In this document: piece by piece, positions 9,995 to 23,993 of the stretch
Layout of the letters: the number at the start of each line of letters is the position of its first letter
Numbering within the stretch: position 1 is the stretch's first letter
Assembly (NCBI RefSeq): GCF_002043005.1
Contig: NZ_CP020330.1
Location: 3,180,001 to 3,244,000 of the forward strand
From: Martelella mediterranea DSM 17316
Lineage (GTDB): Bacteria > Pseudomonadota > Alphaproteobacteria > Rhizobiales > Rhizobiaceae
Length of the DNA: 64,000 bases
Direction of reading: 5' to 3'
The notes under the pieces: model-generated
The model's database searches: none
What the model was told of the DNA's origin: nothing
Seen by the model: only the letters and a program-made list of their open reading frames with translations
Program-made: the position numbers and the translations under genes

Positions 9995-10489
9995 CTAACG
10001 CGCGTGTTTTGCTCTCAATGCCGCCGCCACGTAATCCGGCACGAAGCGCGCCACATCGCCGCCCATGGCCGCGACCTGACGCACCAATGTGGCCGATATC
10101 GGACGCGACGCCGGTTTTGCCGGCAGAAAAACGGTCTGGATCTCCGGGGCCATCTCGCCGTTCATGCCGGCCATCTGCATCTCGTAGTCGAAATCCGTGC
10201 CATCGCGCAGCCCGCGGATGATCAGGCTGGCGCCGGCCTCGCGCGCGGCATCGACGGCAAGACCGCTGAAAGCGATCACCTCGACATCCCCTGCCCGCTC
10301 CGGCAGGTTTTCAGCTACGCCGCGCCTCAGAAAGTCGGCCCGCTCCTCAAAGGTGAACAAAGGCGTCTTGCCGGCGTTCACGCCGATGCCGATGACGAGC
10401 TTTTCCGCGACGTTCAGCGCCTGCAGCACCACGTCGAGATGCCCGTTGGTCATCGGGTCGAACGAACCTGTGTAAAATGCCTTCGCCAT
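9995..10489 (-). CDS. coaD: phosphopantetheine adenylyltransferase
   Basis: Product of 164 residues, the usual length. It catalyses the penultimate step of coenzyme A synthesis (4'-phosphopantetheine plus ATP to dephospho-CoA). The nucleotidyltransferase motif appears as [13 protein letters not shown] near the N-terminus, and the [18 protein letters not shown] block and an ISATLVR block follow. The ATG at 10489 fits the family start; an in-frame extension to 10525 adds 12 unconserved residues. Lies downstream of gyrA in the same direction. Confidence 0.96.
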   Translation of the reverse strand: MAKAFYTGSFDPMTNGHLDVVLQALNVAEKLVIGIGVNAGKTPLFTFEERADFLRRGVAENLPERAGDVEVIAFSGLAVDAAREAGASLIIRGLRDGTDFDYEMQMAGMNGEMAPEIQTVFLPAKPASRPISATLVRQVAAMGGDVARFVPDYVAAALRAKHAR

Positions 10490-10593
10490 GTGCTTCGTTG
10501 CGTCCTCGGCCCCGTTTCCGGTCACGGCCTTTTGTCACGGAAAGTGCCGGGCTGCAAGCCGGTTCAGGCTGCAAACGGATCGGTCAAACGAAG

Positions 10594-10616
10594 AAGCCGG
10601 GCGCAGGGCCCGGCTC
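10594..10616 (-). terminator. probable rho-independent terminator after gyrA
   Basis: On the minus strand GCCGGGC-CCTGC-GCCCGGC forms a 7-bp GC stem followed by TTCTTCGTTT. The U-run is broken, so termination may be partial and let some transcription continue into coaD. Confidence 0.5.
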
Positions 10617-10642
10617 CAGTCTTCATTCCCGTTGTTCGCCGA

Positions 10643-13453
10643 TCAGGTCTCGTCGGTTCCCTCGTCAGGGATGCCCGTCGCCTCGGCCGCGCCTTCGCTG
10701 CCGGCCTCGACACCGGCTTCAACAGCGTCCTCGATCGCCTCATCGTCGTCAGGCTCGCTGATGACCTCGACCGAGACCACCTTTTCCTCGGCGCCGGTCT
10801 TGAACACCGTGACGCCCTTGGCGGTGCGGCTGGCGATGCGGATGTCGTAGACCGGCACCCGGATCAACTGCCCGGCATTGGTGACCAGCATGATCTGGTC
10901 GCCGTCGAGAACCGGGAAGGCCGCGATCAACCGGCCGATCTCGTCCGTCTTGGAGGTGTCTGTGGCGCGGATGCCCTTGCCGCCGCGTCCGGAGATGCGG
11001 AAGTCATAGGAGGACGAACGCTTGCCGAAGCCCTTTTCCGTGACCGTCAGGATGAACTGCTCACGGAACTTCAGTTCCTCATAGCGATCATCCCTCAGTT
11101 CGCCCTCTTCCGCCACTTCCTCGCCGACAAGCGCTATATCCTCGCCCTCCCCGGTTTCGGTGCGGCGCTCGAGCGCTGCCCGCTTCAGATAGGCGGCGCG
11201 TTCCCACGGCTCGGCGTCGACATGGCTGACGATGGTCATCGAAATCACCTCGTCGCCCTCGGCAAGGCCGATGCCGCGCACGCCGATCGAGTTGCGGCCG
11301 GCGAAGACGCGAATGGCGGGAACGGGGAAGCGGATCGCCTGGCCCATCGCCGTCGTCAGCAGCACGTCGTCATCCGGCGTACAGGTCCAGACCGACAGGA
11401 TGCGATCGTTCTCGTCGTCGAGCTTCATCGCGATCTTGCCGTTGCGGTTCACCTGCACGAAATCAGACAGCTTGTTGCGGCGCACGGTTCCGCGCGTGGT
11501 GGCGAACATCACGTCGAGCTCGGACCAGCTTTCCTCATCCTCCGGCAGCGCCAGGATGGAGGTGATCGCCTCGCCCTGCTGCAGCGGCAGCATGTTGATC
11601 AGCGCCTTGCCGCGCGATTGCGGTGTGCCGATCGGCAGACGCCAGACCTTCTCCTTGTAGACGATGCCGCGCGAGGAGAAGAACAGCACCGGCGTGTGGG
11701 TGTTGGCCACGAACAGCCGGGTGACGAAATCCTCGTCGCGGATCGACATGCCGGAGCGGCCCTTGCCGCCGCGACGCTGGGCGCGGTAGGTGGTCAGCGG
11801 CACGCGCTTGATATAGCCGTTGCGCGACACGGTCACGACCATGTCCTCGCGCGCGATCAGATCCTCGTCGTCCATATCCGGACCGCCTTCGAGGATTTCG
11901 GAGCGGCGGGGCGTGCCGAACTCGTCGCGAACCGCGATCAGCTCTTCCTTGATGATCTCCTGGATCTTCTGCCGCGATGACAGGATTTCGAGGTAGGACT
12001 TTATCTCGTCGCCGATCTTGTTCAGTTCGTCGCCGATTTCATCGCGGCCGAGCGCGGTCAGGCGCGAGAGGCGCAGTTCGAGAATGGCGCGGGCCTGTTC
12101 CTCGGACAACTGGTAGGTGCCATCCTCGGAAATCTTGTGGCGCGGATCATCGATCAGGCGGATCAGCGCCTCGACATCCCGGGCCGGCCAGTGCCGTTCC
12201 ATCAACTGTTCACGCGCCGTCTGCGGATCGGGCGCACGGCGGATCAGATTGATGATCTCGTCGATATTGGCAACAGCGATGGCAAGGCCAACCAGCACAT
12301 GGGCGCGATCGCGCGCCTTCCTGAGCAGATATTTGGTGCGCCGGCTGACCACGCTTTCGCGGAAGGAGACGAAGGCGCGCAGAATATCGAGCAGGGTGAG
12401 CTGTTCCGGCTTGCCGCCGTTCAGCGCCACCATGTTGCAGCCGAAGGACGTCTGCAGCGGCGTATAGCGATAAAGCTGGTTGAGGATGACCTCGGCATTG
12501 GCGTCGCGCTTCAGTTCGACGACGACGCGATAGCCTTCGCGGTCGCTCTCGTCGCGCAGATCGGAAATGCCCTCGATGCGCTTGTCGCGCACCAGTTCGG
12601 CCATCTTCTCGATCATCGTCGCCTTGTTCACCTGATAGGGAATTTCGGTGATGATGATCTGCTCGCGATCGCCGCGCATCGGCTCGATCGTGGCCCTTCC
12701 GCGCATGATCACCGAGCCGCGGCCGGTCTCATAGGCGGACTTGATGCCGGCGCGGCCGAGAATCTGCGCGCCGGTCGGGAAATCGGGACCCGGGATGATC
12801 TGCATCAGTTCCGGCAGCTCGATCGCGGGATTTTCCATCACCGCGATGCAGCCGTCGATCACCTCGCCCAGATTGTGGGTCGGGATGTTGGTGGCCATGC
12901 CGACGGCGATGCCGCCCGCGCCATTGACGAGAAGGTTCGGAAACTTGGCCGGCAGCACCACCGGCTCCGACAGCGTGCCGTCATAGTTCTCGCGGAAATC
13001 GACGGTGTCCTTGTCGAGATCGTCGAGCAGCGTATGCGCGACCTTTTGCAGGCGGCATTCGGTGTAGCGCTCGGCCGCGGGCGGGTCGCCGTCAACGGAG
13101 CCGAAATTGCCCTGCCCGTCGATCAGCGGCAGGCGCAGCGACCAGTGCTGTGCCATACGCGCCAGCGCGTCATAGATAGCGGCATTGCCATGAGGGTGAT
13201 ATTTACCCATGACATCGCCGGTGACGCGGGCGCATTTGACGTATTTCTTATTCCAGTCCACGCCCATTTCGGACATGCCGTAGAGGATACGGCGGTGCAC
13301 CGGCTTCAGGCCGTCACGAACATCCGGCAGCGCGCGGCTGACGATCACGCTCATCGCGTAATCGAGGTAGGAACGCTGCATTTCCTCCATGATGGAGATG
13401 GGCTCGATGCCCGGCGGAAGACCTCCGCCCGAAGGTGTCGTTTGATCAGTCAA
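10643..13453 (-). CDS. gyrA: DNA gyrase subunit A
   Basis: Product of 936 residues. The breakage-reunion domain is at the N-terminus, with catalytic Tyr130 in AAERYTECR, followed by the beta-pinwheel C-terminal domain containing the GyrA box QRRGGKG and an acidic tail. With GyrB it introduces negative supercoils. The start is TTG at 13453: an in-frame TGA lies only two codons before it, and the next ATG (13390) would remove conserved residues. In the quinolone-interaction segment ([12 protein letters not shown]) the position equal to E. coli Ser83 is Ala91, as recalled for other Hyphomicrobiales. Confidence 0.97.
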   Translation of the reverse strand: MTDQTTPSGGGLPPGIEPISIMEEMQRSYLDYAMSVIVSRALPDVRDGLKPVHRRILYGMSEMGVDWNKKYVKCARVTGDVMGKYHPHGNAAIYDALARMAQHWSLRLPLIDGQGNFGSVDGDPPAAERYTECRLQKVAHTLLDDLDKDTVDFRENYDGTLSEPVVLPAKFPNLLVNGAGGIAVGMATNIPTHNLGEVIDGCIAVMENPAIELPELMQIIPGPDFPTGAQILGRAGIKSAYETGRGSVIMRGRATIEPMRGDREQIIITEIPYQVNKATMIEKMAELVRDKRIEGISDLRDESDREGYRVVVELKRDANAEVILNQLYRYTPLQTSFGCNMVALNGGKPEQLTLLDILRAFVSFRESVVSRRTKYLLRKARDRAHVLVGLAIAVANIDEIINLIRRAPDPQTAREQLMERHWPARDVEALIRLIDDPRHKISEDGTYQLSEEQARAILELRLSRLTALGRDEIGDELNKIGDEIKSYLEILSSRQKIQEIIKEELIAVRDEFGTPRRSEILEGGPDMDDEDLIAREDMVVTVSRNGYIKRVPLTTYRAQRRGGKGRSGMSIRDEDFVTRLFVANTHTPVLFFSSRGIVYKEKVWRLPIGTPQSRGKALINMLPLQQGEAITSILALPEDEESWSELDVMFATTRGTVRRNKLSDFVQVNRNGKIAMKLDDENDRILSVWTCTPDDDVLLTTAMGQAIRFPVPAIRVFAGRNSIGVRGIGLAEGDEVISMTIVSHVDAEPWERAAYLKRAALERRTETGEGEDIALVGEEVAEEGELRDDRYEELKFREQFILTVTEKGFGKRSSSYDFRISGRGGKGIRATDTSKTDEIGRLIAAFPVLDGDQIMLVTNAGQLIRVPVYDIRIASRTAKGVTVFKTGAEEKVVSVEVISEPDDDEAIEDAVEAGVEAGSEGAAEATGIPDEGTDET

Positions 13454-13680
13454 TGTGAATCACGATCTCAAGCTAGAATCATCTGGTTTTTTATAGCCGA
13501 ATCCGATGGCTGACGCCAATTTCTCAAGCCTCCTGACAGTGGACAGAGGCCGAATTACGCGATTTTATTCGTGTCAGGTGGTGATCCTGTGGCAAGCTCA
13601 CAAGAGCGCTGCGAATGCCACTTCCGGTTTAACGCGGCGCCATGCTCTCTGGAAACGCAAAAACGGCTGGGGAACGGGCG

Positions 13681-14331
13681 ATGAATGAACTGGCGACGCT
13701 GATAAACGGCTTCACCACCTTGATGGTGACCATGGACCCGCCCGGCATGGTGCCGATCTTCCTGGCGCTGACCGTGGGCATGACCCAGGCGCAGCGCCGC
13801 AAGGTGGCGATCCGGGGCAGCCTGATTTCGTTCTTTCTGCTCCTGGCCTTTGCGCTGCTGGGCGATGACATCCTCAACGCGCTCGGCATTTCCATGAGCG
13901 CGTTCCGTATCGCCGGGGGCATTCTTCTGTTCTGGATCGGCGTGGAAATGATCTTCGAAAAACGCGTCGAAAGAAAGGAGAGGACCACCGAAACCGCCAT
14001 CACGAAGGATGGCATGGCCAATCTCGCCGCCTTCCCGCTGGCCATGCCGCTGATCGCAGGCCCCGGCGCGATCTCCGCGACCATCCTGCTCGGCTCCAAG
14101 ATGGAAACGGTGCTGGACAAGCTGGCGCTCGTTCTGGTGATCTTCGTCGCCTCGCTGGTCGTGCTTTTGGCAATGCTCGCCGCCGGCCTGATCGACCGGC
14201 TTCTCGGCGAAACCGGTCGTAACATTCTCACCCGCATTCTCGGCATGATGCTGACGGCGCTGGCCGTGCAGTTCGTGATCGACGGGGTGACCACGGTGAT
14301 GCATATCCCCACGGGCACGGCAGGCGCCTGA
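13681..14331 (+). CDS. MarC family integral membrane protein
   Basis: Product of 216 residues made almost entirely of six hydrophobic helices, with the family block MDPPGMVPIFLALT near residue 15 and PLAMPLIAGPGAISATILL near 115. MarC proteins (UPF0056) lie in the inner membrane; their function is unknown, and the early link to multiple antibiotic resistance was not upheld. The ATG at 13681 gives the standard family start; an upstream ATG at 13642 adds 13 polar residues. It sits between gyrA (divergent) and ssb (convergent), a usual rhizobial order. Confidence 0.9.
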   Translation: MNELATLINGFTTLMVTMDPPGMVPIFLALTVGMTQAQRRKVAIRGSLISFFLLLAFALLGDDILNALGISMSAFRIAGGILLFWIGVEMIFEKRVERKERTTETAITKDGMANLAAFPLAMPLIAGPGAISATILLGSKMETVLDKLALVLVIFVASLVVLLAMLAAGLIDRLLGETGRNILTRILGMMLTALAVQFVIDGVTTVMHIPTGTAGA

Positions 14332-14376
14332 ATTATCCGGCGCGTTTGCCCTCAAAAAGGTCCGATGCGGTTGGGA

Positions 14377-14892
14377 TCAGAACGGAATGTCGTCGTCGAG
14401 ATCCTGCGAGAAACCGCCGCCGCTGCTGCGGCCACCGCCACCACCACCGGAAGACGGCTGCGAGCCGTAATCGTCATAGCCACCGCCGCCCTGGCCTCCG
14501 CCGAAGTTGCCGCCTTGGCCACCGCCCCCGCCGCCTTCACCGCGGCCGTCCAGCATGGTCAGCGTGGCGTTGAAGCCCTGCAGCACGACCTCGGTCGAAA
14601 ACCGCTCTTGGCCGCCCTGGTCGGTCCATTTGCGGGTCTGAAGCTGGCCTTCGATATAGACCTTGGAGCCTTTGCGCAGATATTGTTCCGCGACCTTGCA
14701 CAGCCCCTCGCTGAAGATCACCACCCGGTGCCATTCCGTGCGCTCCTTGCGCTCGCCGGAATTGCGGTCGCGCCAGCTTTCCGACGTGGCCACCCGCAGA
14801 TTGGCGATCGGCCGGCCATCCTGTGTGCGCCGAATTTCCGGGTCCGCTCCGAGATTGCCGACGAGGATGACCTTGTTTACACTACCTGCCAT
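14377..14892 (-). CDS. ssb: single-stranded DNA-binding protein
   Basis: Product of 171 residues. The OB-fold (residues 1-110) begins with [20 protein letters not shown] and includes [11 protein letters not shown] and [12 protein letters not shown] Gly/Ser/Gln-rich linker (about 115-160) is followed by the conserved acidic tip DDDIPF that recruits repair and replication proteins. The ATG at 14892 has AGGTGG upstream. It is divergent from uvrA across a 252-nt gap that carries an SOS box, so both are probably LexA-controlled. Confidence 0.96.
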   Translation of the reverse strand: MAGSVNKVILVGNLGADPEIRRTQDGRPIANLRVATSESWRDRNSGERKERTEWHRVVIFSEGLCKVAEQYLRKGSKVYIEGQLQTRKWTDQGGQERFSTEVVLQGFNATLTMLDGRGEGGGGGGQGGNFGGGQGGGGYDDYGSQPSSGGGGGGRSSGGGFSQDLDDDIPF

Positions 14893-14999
14893 GACTACCA
14901 CCTGTATAACCGCGTTGCGGCGCTTTAGAGAATTTTCGGCAGCATAGACGATCTCTCCGAAAGCGATCAACCGATACGGGACAATCCACAATTAAAAAT

Positions 15000-15014
15000 G
15001 TTCTTTATTTGTTC
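15000..15014. promoter_or_regulatory. LexA (SOS) box between ssb and uvrA
   Basis: The sequence GTTC-TTTATTT-GTTC is an exact match to the alphaproteobacterial LexA operator GTTC-N7-GTTC. A TATGAT sequence at 15026-15031 is a likely uvrA -10 element, so bound LexA would overlap the promoter. The box lies 131 nt before uvrA and 108 nt before ssb and could control both. Confidence 0.85.
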
Positions 15015-15144
15015 TATCGCTCTGCTATGATCGAGTCAAGCGATTCAACCGGGGACATTCAAACCGTCTGTTTTGCTGCACCTCGACAGAGCCGCAGCGT
15101 GAACTACATAGGAAGCAAATTCCCTTCTCGAGAAGCCTGATCCC

Positions 15145-18066
<2,922 letters not shown>

Positions 18067-18076
18067 GAGACGGGAT

Positions 18077-18937
18077 ATGACGGCAGGCGCAATTCGCATC
18101 GGGATCGGCGGCTGGACTTTCGATCCGTGGAACGAGTCGTTTTATCCGGAGAAATTGCCGAAGACGCGCCAGCTTGAATATGCCGGCGAGAAGCTGAAGG
18201 TGATCGAGGTCAACGGTACCTATTACTCCTCGCAGAAGCCCGCGACCTTCGCCAAATGGGCGGCGAGCGTGCCGGACGGCTTTATCTTTTCGCTGAAGGC
18301 CAGCCGCTTCTGCACCAACCGCAAGAAGCTCGCCGAGGCCGAGGGCTCGATCGACAAATTTCTCGGCCAGGGCGTCACCGAGCTTGGCGACAGGCTGGGG
18401 CCGATCCTGTGGCAGTTCATGCCAACCAAGAAGTTCGAGGCGGAGGATTTCGAGGATTTCCTGAAGCTTCTGCCGCAAGAACGCGACGGCCTTGCCCTCA
18501 AACATGCGCTCGAAGTCCGCCACCCTTCTTTCCTTGACCCGGAATTCGTGGCGCTTGCCCGCAAATATGGCGCGACGATAGTCTGCGCCGATCATCCCGA
18601 ATACCCGATGATCGCCGACGTCACCGGCGATTTTGTCTATGCACGGCTGCAAAAGGGCGAGGATGGCAACCCCCATTGCTATCCCGACAAGGCGCTGAAG
18701 GAATGGGCTGACAAGCTGAAGCTCTGGTCAAGGGGCGGCGCGCCCGACGATCTGCCGCTTCTTGCCGGCGATGCGCCGGAGGCAAAGCCGCGCGAGGTCT
18801 ATGCGTTCTTCATCACCGGCGGCAAGGTCCGCGCCCCGGCGGGGGCGCAGAAGCTGCAAGGCCTGGTCGACAAATTGGATCTGCGTAGGGACCGGACTCT
18901 GTCGGTGGCAATGCGACTCAGCGTCCGTTATCGATAA
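18077..18937 (+). CDS. DUF72 family protein
   Basis: Product of 286 residues starting 10 nt after uvrA. The pattern IGIGGWTFDPWNESFYP at the start, then EVNGTYYS and FSLKASRF, identifies the DUF72 (YecE) family, which has a TIM-barrel-like fold and no assigned reaction. The short distance to uvrA suggests co-transcription and possible SOS co-induction. Its last 20 nt overlap the end of the convergent NAD(P)HX-repair gene. Confidence 0.88.
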   Translation: MTAGAIRIGIGGWTFDPWNESFYPEKLPKTRQLEYAGEKLKVIEVNGTYYSSQKPATFAKWAASVPDGFIFSLKASRFCTNRKKLAEAEGSIDKFLGQGVTELGDRLGPILWQFMPTKKFEAEDFEDFLKLLPQERDGLALKHALEVRHPSFLDPEFVALARKYGATIVCADHPEYPMIADVTGDFVYARLQKGEDGNPHCYPDKALKEWADKLKLWSRGGAPDDLPLLAGDAPEAKPREVYAFFITGGKVRAPAGAQKLQGLVDKLDLRRDRTLSVAMRLSVRYR

Positions 18938-20396
18938 TCTCGTGGATTGAAGGCAGGTGGGTCGGCAGGTCCTCGGCCGTCAGCCCCGCCCCTGCCCGGT
19001 TCCCGGCCTCGCCGTGAAGCCAGGCTCCGGCGGCGGCGGCTTCGAATGCCGGTACGCCCTGGGCCAGCAACCCGCCGATCGTGCCGGAAAGCACATCGCC
19101 GGACCCGGCGGTAGCGAGCCATGGCGGGGCATTGGCGTTGATCGCGATCCTGCCGTCCGGCGACGCGATCACGGTATCGGCGCCCTTGTAGAGCACCACC
19201 GCATGGGCGCGCCGGGCCGCCCGCAATGCCTTTTCGGGCTTGCCGAGGTCGCTATCCTCGGCGAGATCGGGGAAGAGCCGCGCGAATTCGCCGGCATGCG
19301 GGGTCATGACGCAGGTTTCAGGGGCCGCTTCCAGCCGGTCGAACAACGCCTCAGGCTGCTCCGCGAAGGCGGTCAGTCCGTCGGCGTCGAGCACCAGCGG
19401 GCGTCCGATCAGCGTTTCGGCAAAGTCCCGCGTTTCGGCGCTTATCCCGAAACCGGGGCCGAGGACGAAGGCCGACAACCGCTTGTCGGCGATCCAGTCT
19501 CTGAGCGCGGAAACATCCTCGATGCGTTTCAGCATGATCGCCGTCAGATGCGCGGCATTGACGAGGATTGCCTGCGGCGCTGCCGCGATCGTGACCAGCC
19601 CGGCGCCCGCCTTCAAACCCGCCATTGCGGCAAGCCGTGCGGCGCCCGTGGCCGAGGCGCCGCCGGAAAACACGCCGAGATGGCCGCGGCTGAACTTGTG
19701 TGAGTCGGCGCCAGCGCGCGGCAGGCTGTCGGCCCACAGCGCCGGGGTATTGAGATGGTGGTCGCCTGCCGCCTCCGCCAGAATGCGGCGCGGAATGCCG
19801 ATGTCGAACATCTCCAGCCGGCCGCAATGCGCGCGGCCCGGCAGCAGGTAATGGCCGGGCTTGGCGGCCATGAAGGTCACGGTATGCGAGGCCGTGAAGG
19901 CCGCGCCAAGCACCTGGCCGGTCAGGCCGCTGACCCCGGACGGCAGGTCGACGGCGATCACCGGCAGACCCTCCGCCCGCGCGATCACGGCGGCAATCTC
20001 GTCGGAAAGCGGCCGGGCAAGGCCTGCGCCGAAAAGCGCATCGATGATGACATCGCCCTGCTCCGGCCGAAAGCCATCCAGCCCCGCGCTGTCCATGCCG
20101 CAATCCTGCCGCGCCCGAAGGGCGTCGCCGGAGAGCCTGGCAGGATCGCCAAGGTGAAACAGCGCCACCTTCATTCCGGTTTCGGCAAACGCGCGGGCCG
20201 CGACATAGCCATCGCCGCCATTGTTGCCGGGTCCGCACAGCACGACGGCGCGCTGCGCCGCCGGATAACACCGCAGCAGGCAGGCCGCGACCGCCCGGCC
20301 CGCGCTTACCATCAGCGCGTAGCTGTCTATACCGCTCTCAGCGGCCAGCGCGTCGGCGCGCCCCATTTCCTCAGGTGTCATCAGCAAGGCCGGCAC
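18918..20396 (-). CDS. nnr: bifunctional NAD(P)H-hydrate epimerase / ADP-dependent dehydratase
   Basis: Product of about 492 residues with two domains: YjeF_N epimerase (about 1-210, CGPGNNGGDGYVAAR motif) and ribokinase-like dehydratase (about 225-485, with GPGFG, TPHAGEFARLFPD and the GSGDVLSG anion-hole motif). It repairs hydrated NADH and NADPH. The start is uncertain: GTG at 20396 is used here, but GAAGGAG sits directly on it, and TTG at 20387 or ATG at 20381 are also possible; the difference is at most five residues. Confidence 0.93.
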   Translation of the reverse strand: MPALLMTPEEMGRADALAAESGIDSYALMVSAGRAVAACLLRCYPAAQRAVVLCGPGNNGGDGYVAARAFAETGMKVALFHLGDPARLSGDALRARQDCGMDSAGLDGFRPEQGDVIIDALFGAGLARPLSDEIAAVIARAEGLPVIAVDLPSGVSGLTGQVLGAAFTASHTVTFMAAKPGHYLLPGRAHCGRLEMFDIGIPRRILAEAAGDHHLNTPALWADSLPRAGADSHKFSRGHLGVFSGGASATGAARLAAMAGLKAGAGLVTIAAAPQAILVNAAHLTAIMLKRIEDVSALRDWIADKRLSAFVLGPGFGISAETRDFAETLIGRPLVLDADGLTAFAEQPEALFDRLEAAPETCVMTPHAGEFARLFPDLAEDSDLGKPEKALRAARRAHAVVLYKGADTVIASPDGRIAINANAPPWLATAGSGDVLSGTIGGLLAQGVPAFEAAAAGAWLHGEAGNRAGAGLTAEDLPTHLPSIHEIIDNGR

Positions 20397-21081
<685 letters not shown>

Positions 21082-21150
21082 TCCATCCCTCCTCTTTTGA
21101 CAAAGATGGGGCATCCCTATCGTCATCTTCTTATGCAAGGAAAACGTTAA

Positions 21151-22560
21151 ATGACGACAGCTTCTGAAATTATGAAACAAATCAAAGACAACGACGTCAA
21201 GTTCGTGGATCTGCGCTTTACCGACCCCAAGGGCAAGCTGCAGCACGTGACGATGGACGTCTCGGCTGTCGATGAAGATTTGTTCGCCGACGGCATCATG
21301 TTCGACGGTTCGTCGATCGCCGGCTGGAAGGCCATCAACGAGTCCGACATGGTGCTGATGCCCGACACGGCCACCGCCCATATGGACCCCTTCTTCGCCC
21401 AGTCGACCCTCGTCGTGTTCTGCGACATTCTGGAGCCGCTGACGGGTGAAGCCTATAACCGCGACCCGCGCACCACGGCCAAGAAGGCGGAAGCCTATCT
21501 TAAGTCGACTGGTATCGGCGACACCACCTATTTCGGTCCCGAGCCGGAATTCTTCGTGTTCGACGACGTGCGCTTCAACGCCGAGCCCTACAACACCGGT
21601 TTCCAGCTCGACAGCACCGAACTGCCGTCGAACGCCTTCACCGAATATGAAACCGGCAACATGGCCCACCGTCCGCGCACCAAGGGCGGCTATTTCCCGG
21701 TTCCGCCGGTCGACAGCATTCAGGACATGCGTTCGGAAATGCTCACGGTTCTCGCTGAAATGGGTATCGTCGTCGAAAAGCACCACCATGAAGTGGCCTC
21801 CGCCCAGCACGAGCTCTGCATGGTGTTCGACACGCTGACCCGCATGGCCGACAAGACCCAGATCTACAAGTACGGCGTCCATCAGGTTGCCCATGCCTAT
21901 GGCAAGACGGCAACCTTCATGCCGAAGCCGGTCTTCGGCGACAACGGCTCGGGCATGCACGTGCACCAGTCGATCTGGAAGGACGGCAAGCCGACGTTTG
22001 CCGGCGACGGCTATGCCGGCCTGTCGGAAACCTGCCTCTATTACATCGGCGGCATCATCAAGCATGCGAAGGCCGTCAACGCCTTCACCAACCCGCTGAC
22101 CAACTCCTACAAGCGTCTGGTGCCCGGCTACGAAGCCCCGGTTCTGCTCGCCTATTCGGCCCGCAACCGTTCGGCCTCCTGCCGTATTCCGTTCGGCTCC
22201 TCGCCGAAGGCCAAGCGCGTTGAGGTCCGCTTCCCCGATCCGGGCGCGAACCCCTACCTCGCCTTCGCCGCGCTGATGATGGCCGGCCTCGACGGCATCA
22301 AGAACAAGATCCATCCCGGCGATGCCATGGACAAGGACCTGTACGACCTGCCGGCCGAAGAGCTGAAGGAAATCCCGACCGTCTGCGGCTCGCTGCGCGA
22401 AGCGCTGGAAAGCCTCGACAAGGATCGCGAATTCCTGACCGCCGGCGGCGTTTTCGACGACGATCAGATCGATTCCTATATCGCCCTGAAGATGGAAGAG
22501 GTCATGCGTTTCGAAATGACCCCGCATCCGGTCGAATTCGACATGTACTACTCGGTCTGA
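21151..22560 (+). CDS. glnA: glutamine synthetase, type I
   Basis: Product of 469 residues, normal for the dodecameric GSI enzyme that condenses ammonia and glutamate. The beta-Grasp segment FDGSSIAGW (51-59), the ATP-site [16 protein letters not shown] (259-274), the glutamate-site NRSASCRIP and the adenylylation loop with Tyr398 (KDLYDLP) are all present, so control by GlnE adenylylation is expected. Co-transcribed with glnB and closed by a strong terminator. Confidence 0.98.
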   Translation: MTTASEIMKQIKDNDVKFVDLRFTDPKGKLQHVTMDVSAVDEDLFADGIMFDGSSIAGWKAINESDMVLMPDTATAHMDPFFAQSTLVVFCDILEPLTGEAYNRDPRTTAKKAEAYLKSTGIGDTTYFGPEPEFFVFDDVRFNAEPYNTGFQLDSTELPSNAFTEYETGNMAHRPRTKGGYFPVPPVDSIQDMRSEMLTVLAEMGIVVEKHHHEVASAQHELCMVFDTLTRMADKTQIYKYGVHQVAHAYGKTATFMPKPVFGDNGSGMHVHQSIWKDGKPTFAGDGYAGLSETCLYYIGGIIKHAKAVNAFTNPLTNSYKRLVPGYEAPVLLAYSARNRSASCRIPFGSSPKAKRVEVRFPDPGANPYLAFAALMMAGLDGIKNKIHPGDAMDKDLYDLPAEELKEIPTVCGSLREALESLDKDREFLTAGGVFDDDQIDSYIALKMEEVMRFEMTPHPVEFDMYYSV

Positions 22561-22581
22561 TTTCAGACGGATTTGACAATG

Positions 22582-22612
22582 AGCCGGCTGCCTTCGGGCG
22601 GCCGGTTTTTTT
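22582..22612 (+). terminator. rho-independent terminator of glnBA
   Basis: An 11-bp stem (AGCCGGCTGCC / GGCGGCCGGTT, two G-U pairs) is capped by a TTCG tetraloop and followed by seven T residues. Confidence 0.9.
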
Positions 22613-22690
22613 GTGCCTGCGGCGCAGCGCGGGCGCACCCCTTGCACCTTGCAAAGCGCATTTCCATATAGAATACGAAAGGAAATGCTC

Positions 22691-23020
22691 ATGAAAATAC
22701 GCGAAGCGAAATACAATATCGGCGATATCGTCCGCCATAGCGCGCTTCCCTTTCGGGGCGTGATATTCGATGTCGACGCGGAGTTCTCCCGCTCCGAAGA
22801 ATGGTACAATTCCATTCCGCCGGAAATCCGTCCCAGCAAGGATCAGCCGTTCTACCATCTCGTGGCCGAGAACGACGAGAAGGGCTATGTGGCCTATGTC
22901 TCCGAAGCCAATCTTGAGCTGGATATGAGCGGCGAGCCGTTGCGCAACCCGCAGGTCGGGGAAATATTCATGGTAACCGACAGCGGCCATCTGGCGCCGC
23001 GCTTTGCCAGCACGCATTGA
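22691..23020 (+). CDS. hspQ: heat shock protein HspQ
   Basis: Product of 109 residues matching the HspQ/YccV (hemimethylated-DNA-binding-like) family, a small beta-barrel protein that in E. coli acts as a specificity enhancer of the Lon protease. Visible family blocks are KYNIGDIVRH, FRGVIFDVDAEF and QPFYHLVAEN. The ATG at 22691 has AAGGA 7 nt upstream; another ATG two codons earlier overlaps that site. It is a single gene ended by a shared terminator. Confidence 0.9.
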   Translation: MKIREAKYNIGDIVRHSALPFRGVIFDVDAEFSRSEEWYNSIPPEIRPSKDQPFYHLVAENDEKGYVAYVSEANLELDMSGEPLRNPQVGEIFMVTDSGHLAPRFASTH

Positions 23021-23035
23021 GCGGACGCAAACAGC

Positions 23036-23072
23036 AAAAAGGCCCAGCTGAGATTTTCAGCCGGGCCTTTTT
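23036..23072. terminator. bidirectional terminator between hspQ and ialB
   Basis: AAAAAGGCCC-A-GCTGA pairs with TCAGC-C-GGGCCTTTTT around a 5-nt loop. A-run and T-run on both sides make it work for the two convergent genes. Confidence 0.9.
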
Positions 23073-23091
23073 GTTTGGGGAAGACAGGATA

Positions 23092-23736
23092 TCAGTTGCC
23101 AGTGGTGGCGTTCTGCTGGGCTTCCTCGATCTTCTTGCGGCGGTCGACGGCCATTTTCTTGATCGACTCGTCCAGATTGCGCTGGCTTTCAACCAGGTCG
23201 GGCTGGCTGATCGGGTCGCCGTCAAAGGCGGCGGTGAAGCCGGAAAGCGTCAGGTCGACCGGGTTCGGCTGCTGGCGCATGTTGACCGAGGTGAAGGTCA
23301 CCTTGCCGCCGCGCTTCATGGCGGCAACCAGCGTGTCGTTGAGCGGCGCCTGGGCAATGCACTGCTCATTGGTGCAGATGGCATAGTCAAGCTTCTGCGG
23401 CGCGGATGTATCGATCTGCATCTGCACGCCGGCCGGGATCAGCCGGAAGGTCGGCACGGTTACCTGGATCATGGACTGGCCATTTCCGCCCTGCGGCTGG
23501 ATCAGGCCGACGGCGGTCAGCACCTGACCGTTTTCGGCGCGGGCATAGTTCTGCACGATGCAGACGCCGCCATTGCCGTTGTCGTTGCAGGTCTTGAACC
23601 AGCCCTGCGTGGGAGCCGCGCCAGCCTGGGGCTGGGGCTGCTGTTGTTCCTGAGCCGAAGCGCCGGCGGCCGAAAGGCCCGCAATCGTGAAGGCGCAAAC
23701 CGCGACACGCTTGATAATACTGGCGCGTGAAAGCAT
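23092..23736 (-). CDS. invasion-associated locus B (IalB) family protein
   Basis: Product of 214 residues. A signal peptide ends near Ala-Ser-Ala-Gln (residue 28); a Gln/Pro-rich spacer follows. The domain shows GWFKTC, GVCIVQNYAR and CTNEQCIAQ, the four-Cys arrangement of the IalB family. The C-terminal tail is charged and helical. AGGAGA precedes the ATG; one TTG codon lies directly before it. Periplasmic or envelope location is expected; the molecular role is unknown. Confidence 0.88.
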   Translation of the reverse strand: MLSRASIIKRVAVCAFTIAGLSAAGASAQEQQQPQPQAGAAPTQGWFKTCNDNGNGGVCIVQNYARAENGQVLTAVGLIQPQGGNGQSMIQVTVPTFRLIPAGVQMQIDTSAPQKLDYAICTNEQCIAQAPLNDTLVAAMKRGGKVTFTSVNMRQQPNPVDLTLSGFTAAFDGDPISQPDLVESQRNLDESIKKMAVDRRKKIEEAQQNATTGN

Positions 23737-23993
23737 CAAAATCTCTCCTGGTTCATCTGCGTAAGGTCCGGGGACCCTGCATCGCTATTGTTACCGAAAT
23801 GCGGCAAAGCGTCCCTGTTTCGGGCCTCAACCGCCAGTGTTTCCTCTGATATCGCCACATTGGACGCCAATCTACCCCCTCGGCACCCAAAATTTGCGCG
23901 CTGGCGCGATTTCATGGTCGGTTTCGGGGCTATTTCAGCTTTGTCAGCGGCCATGATACCATTCTCCGACGAATGACACGACAGGGCGAATCG

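Noticed and set aside
21082..21150. Riboswitch between glnB and glnA
   Set aside because: The 69-nt gap shows no glutamine-riboswitch-like fold or long conserved stem.
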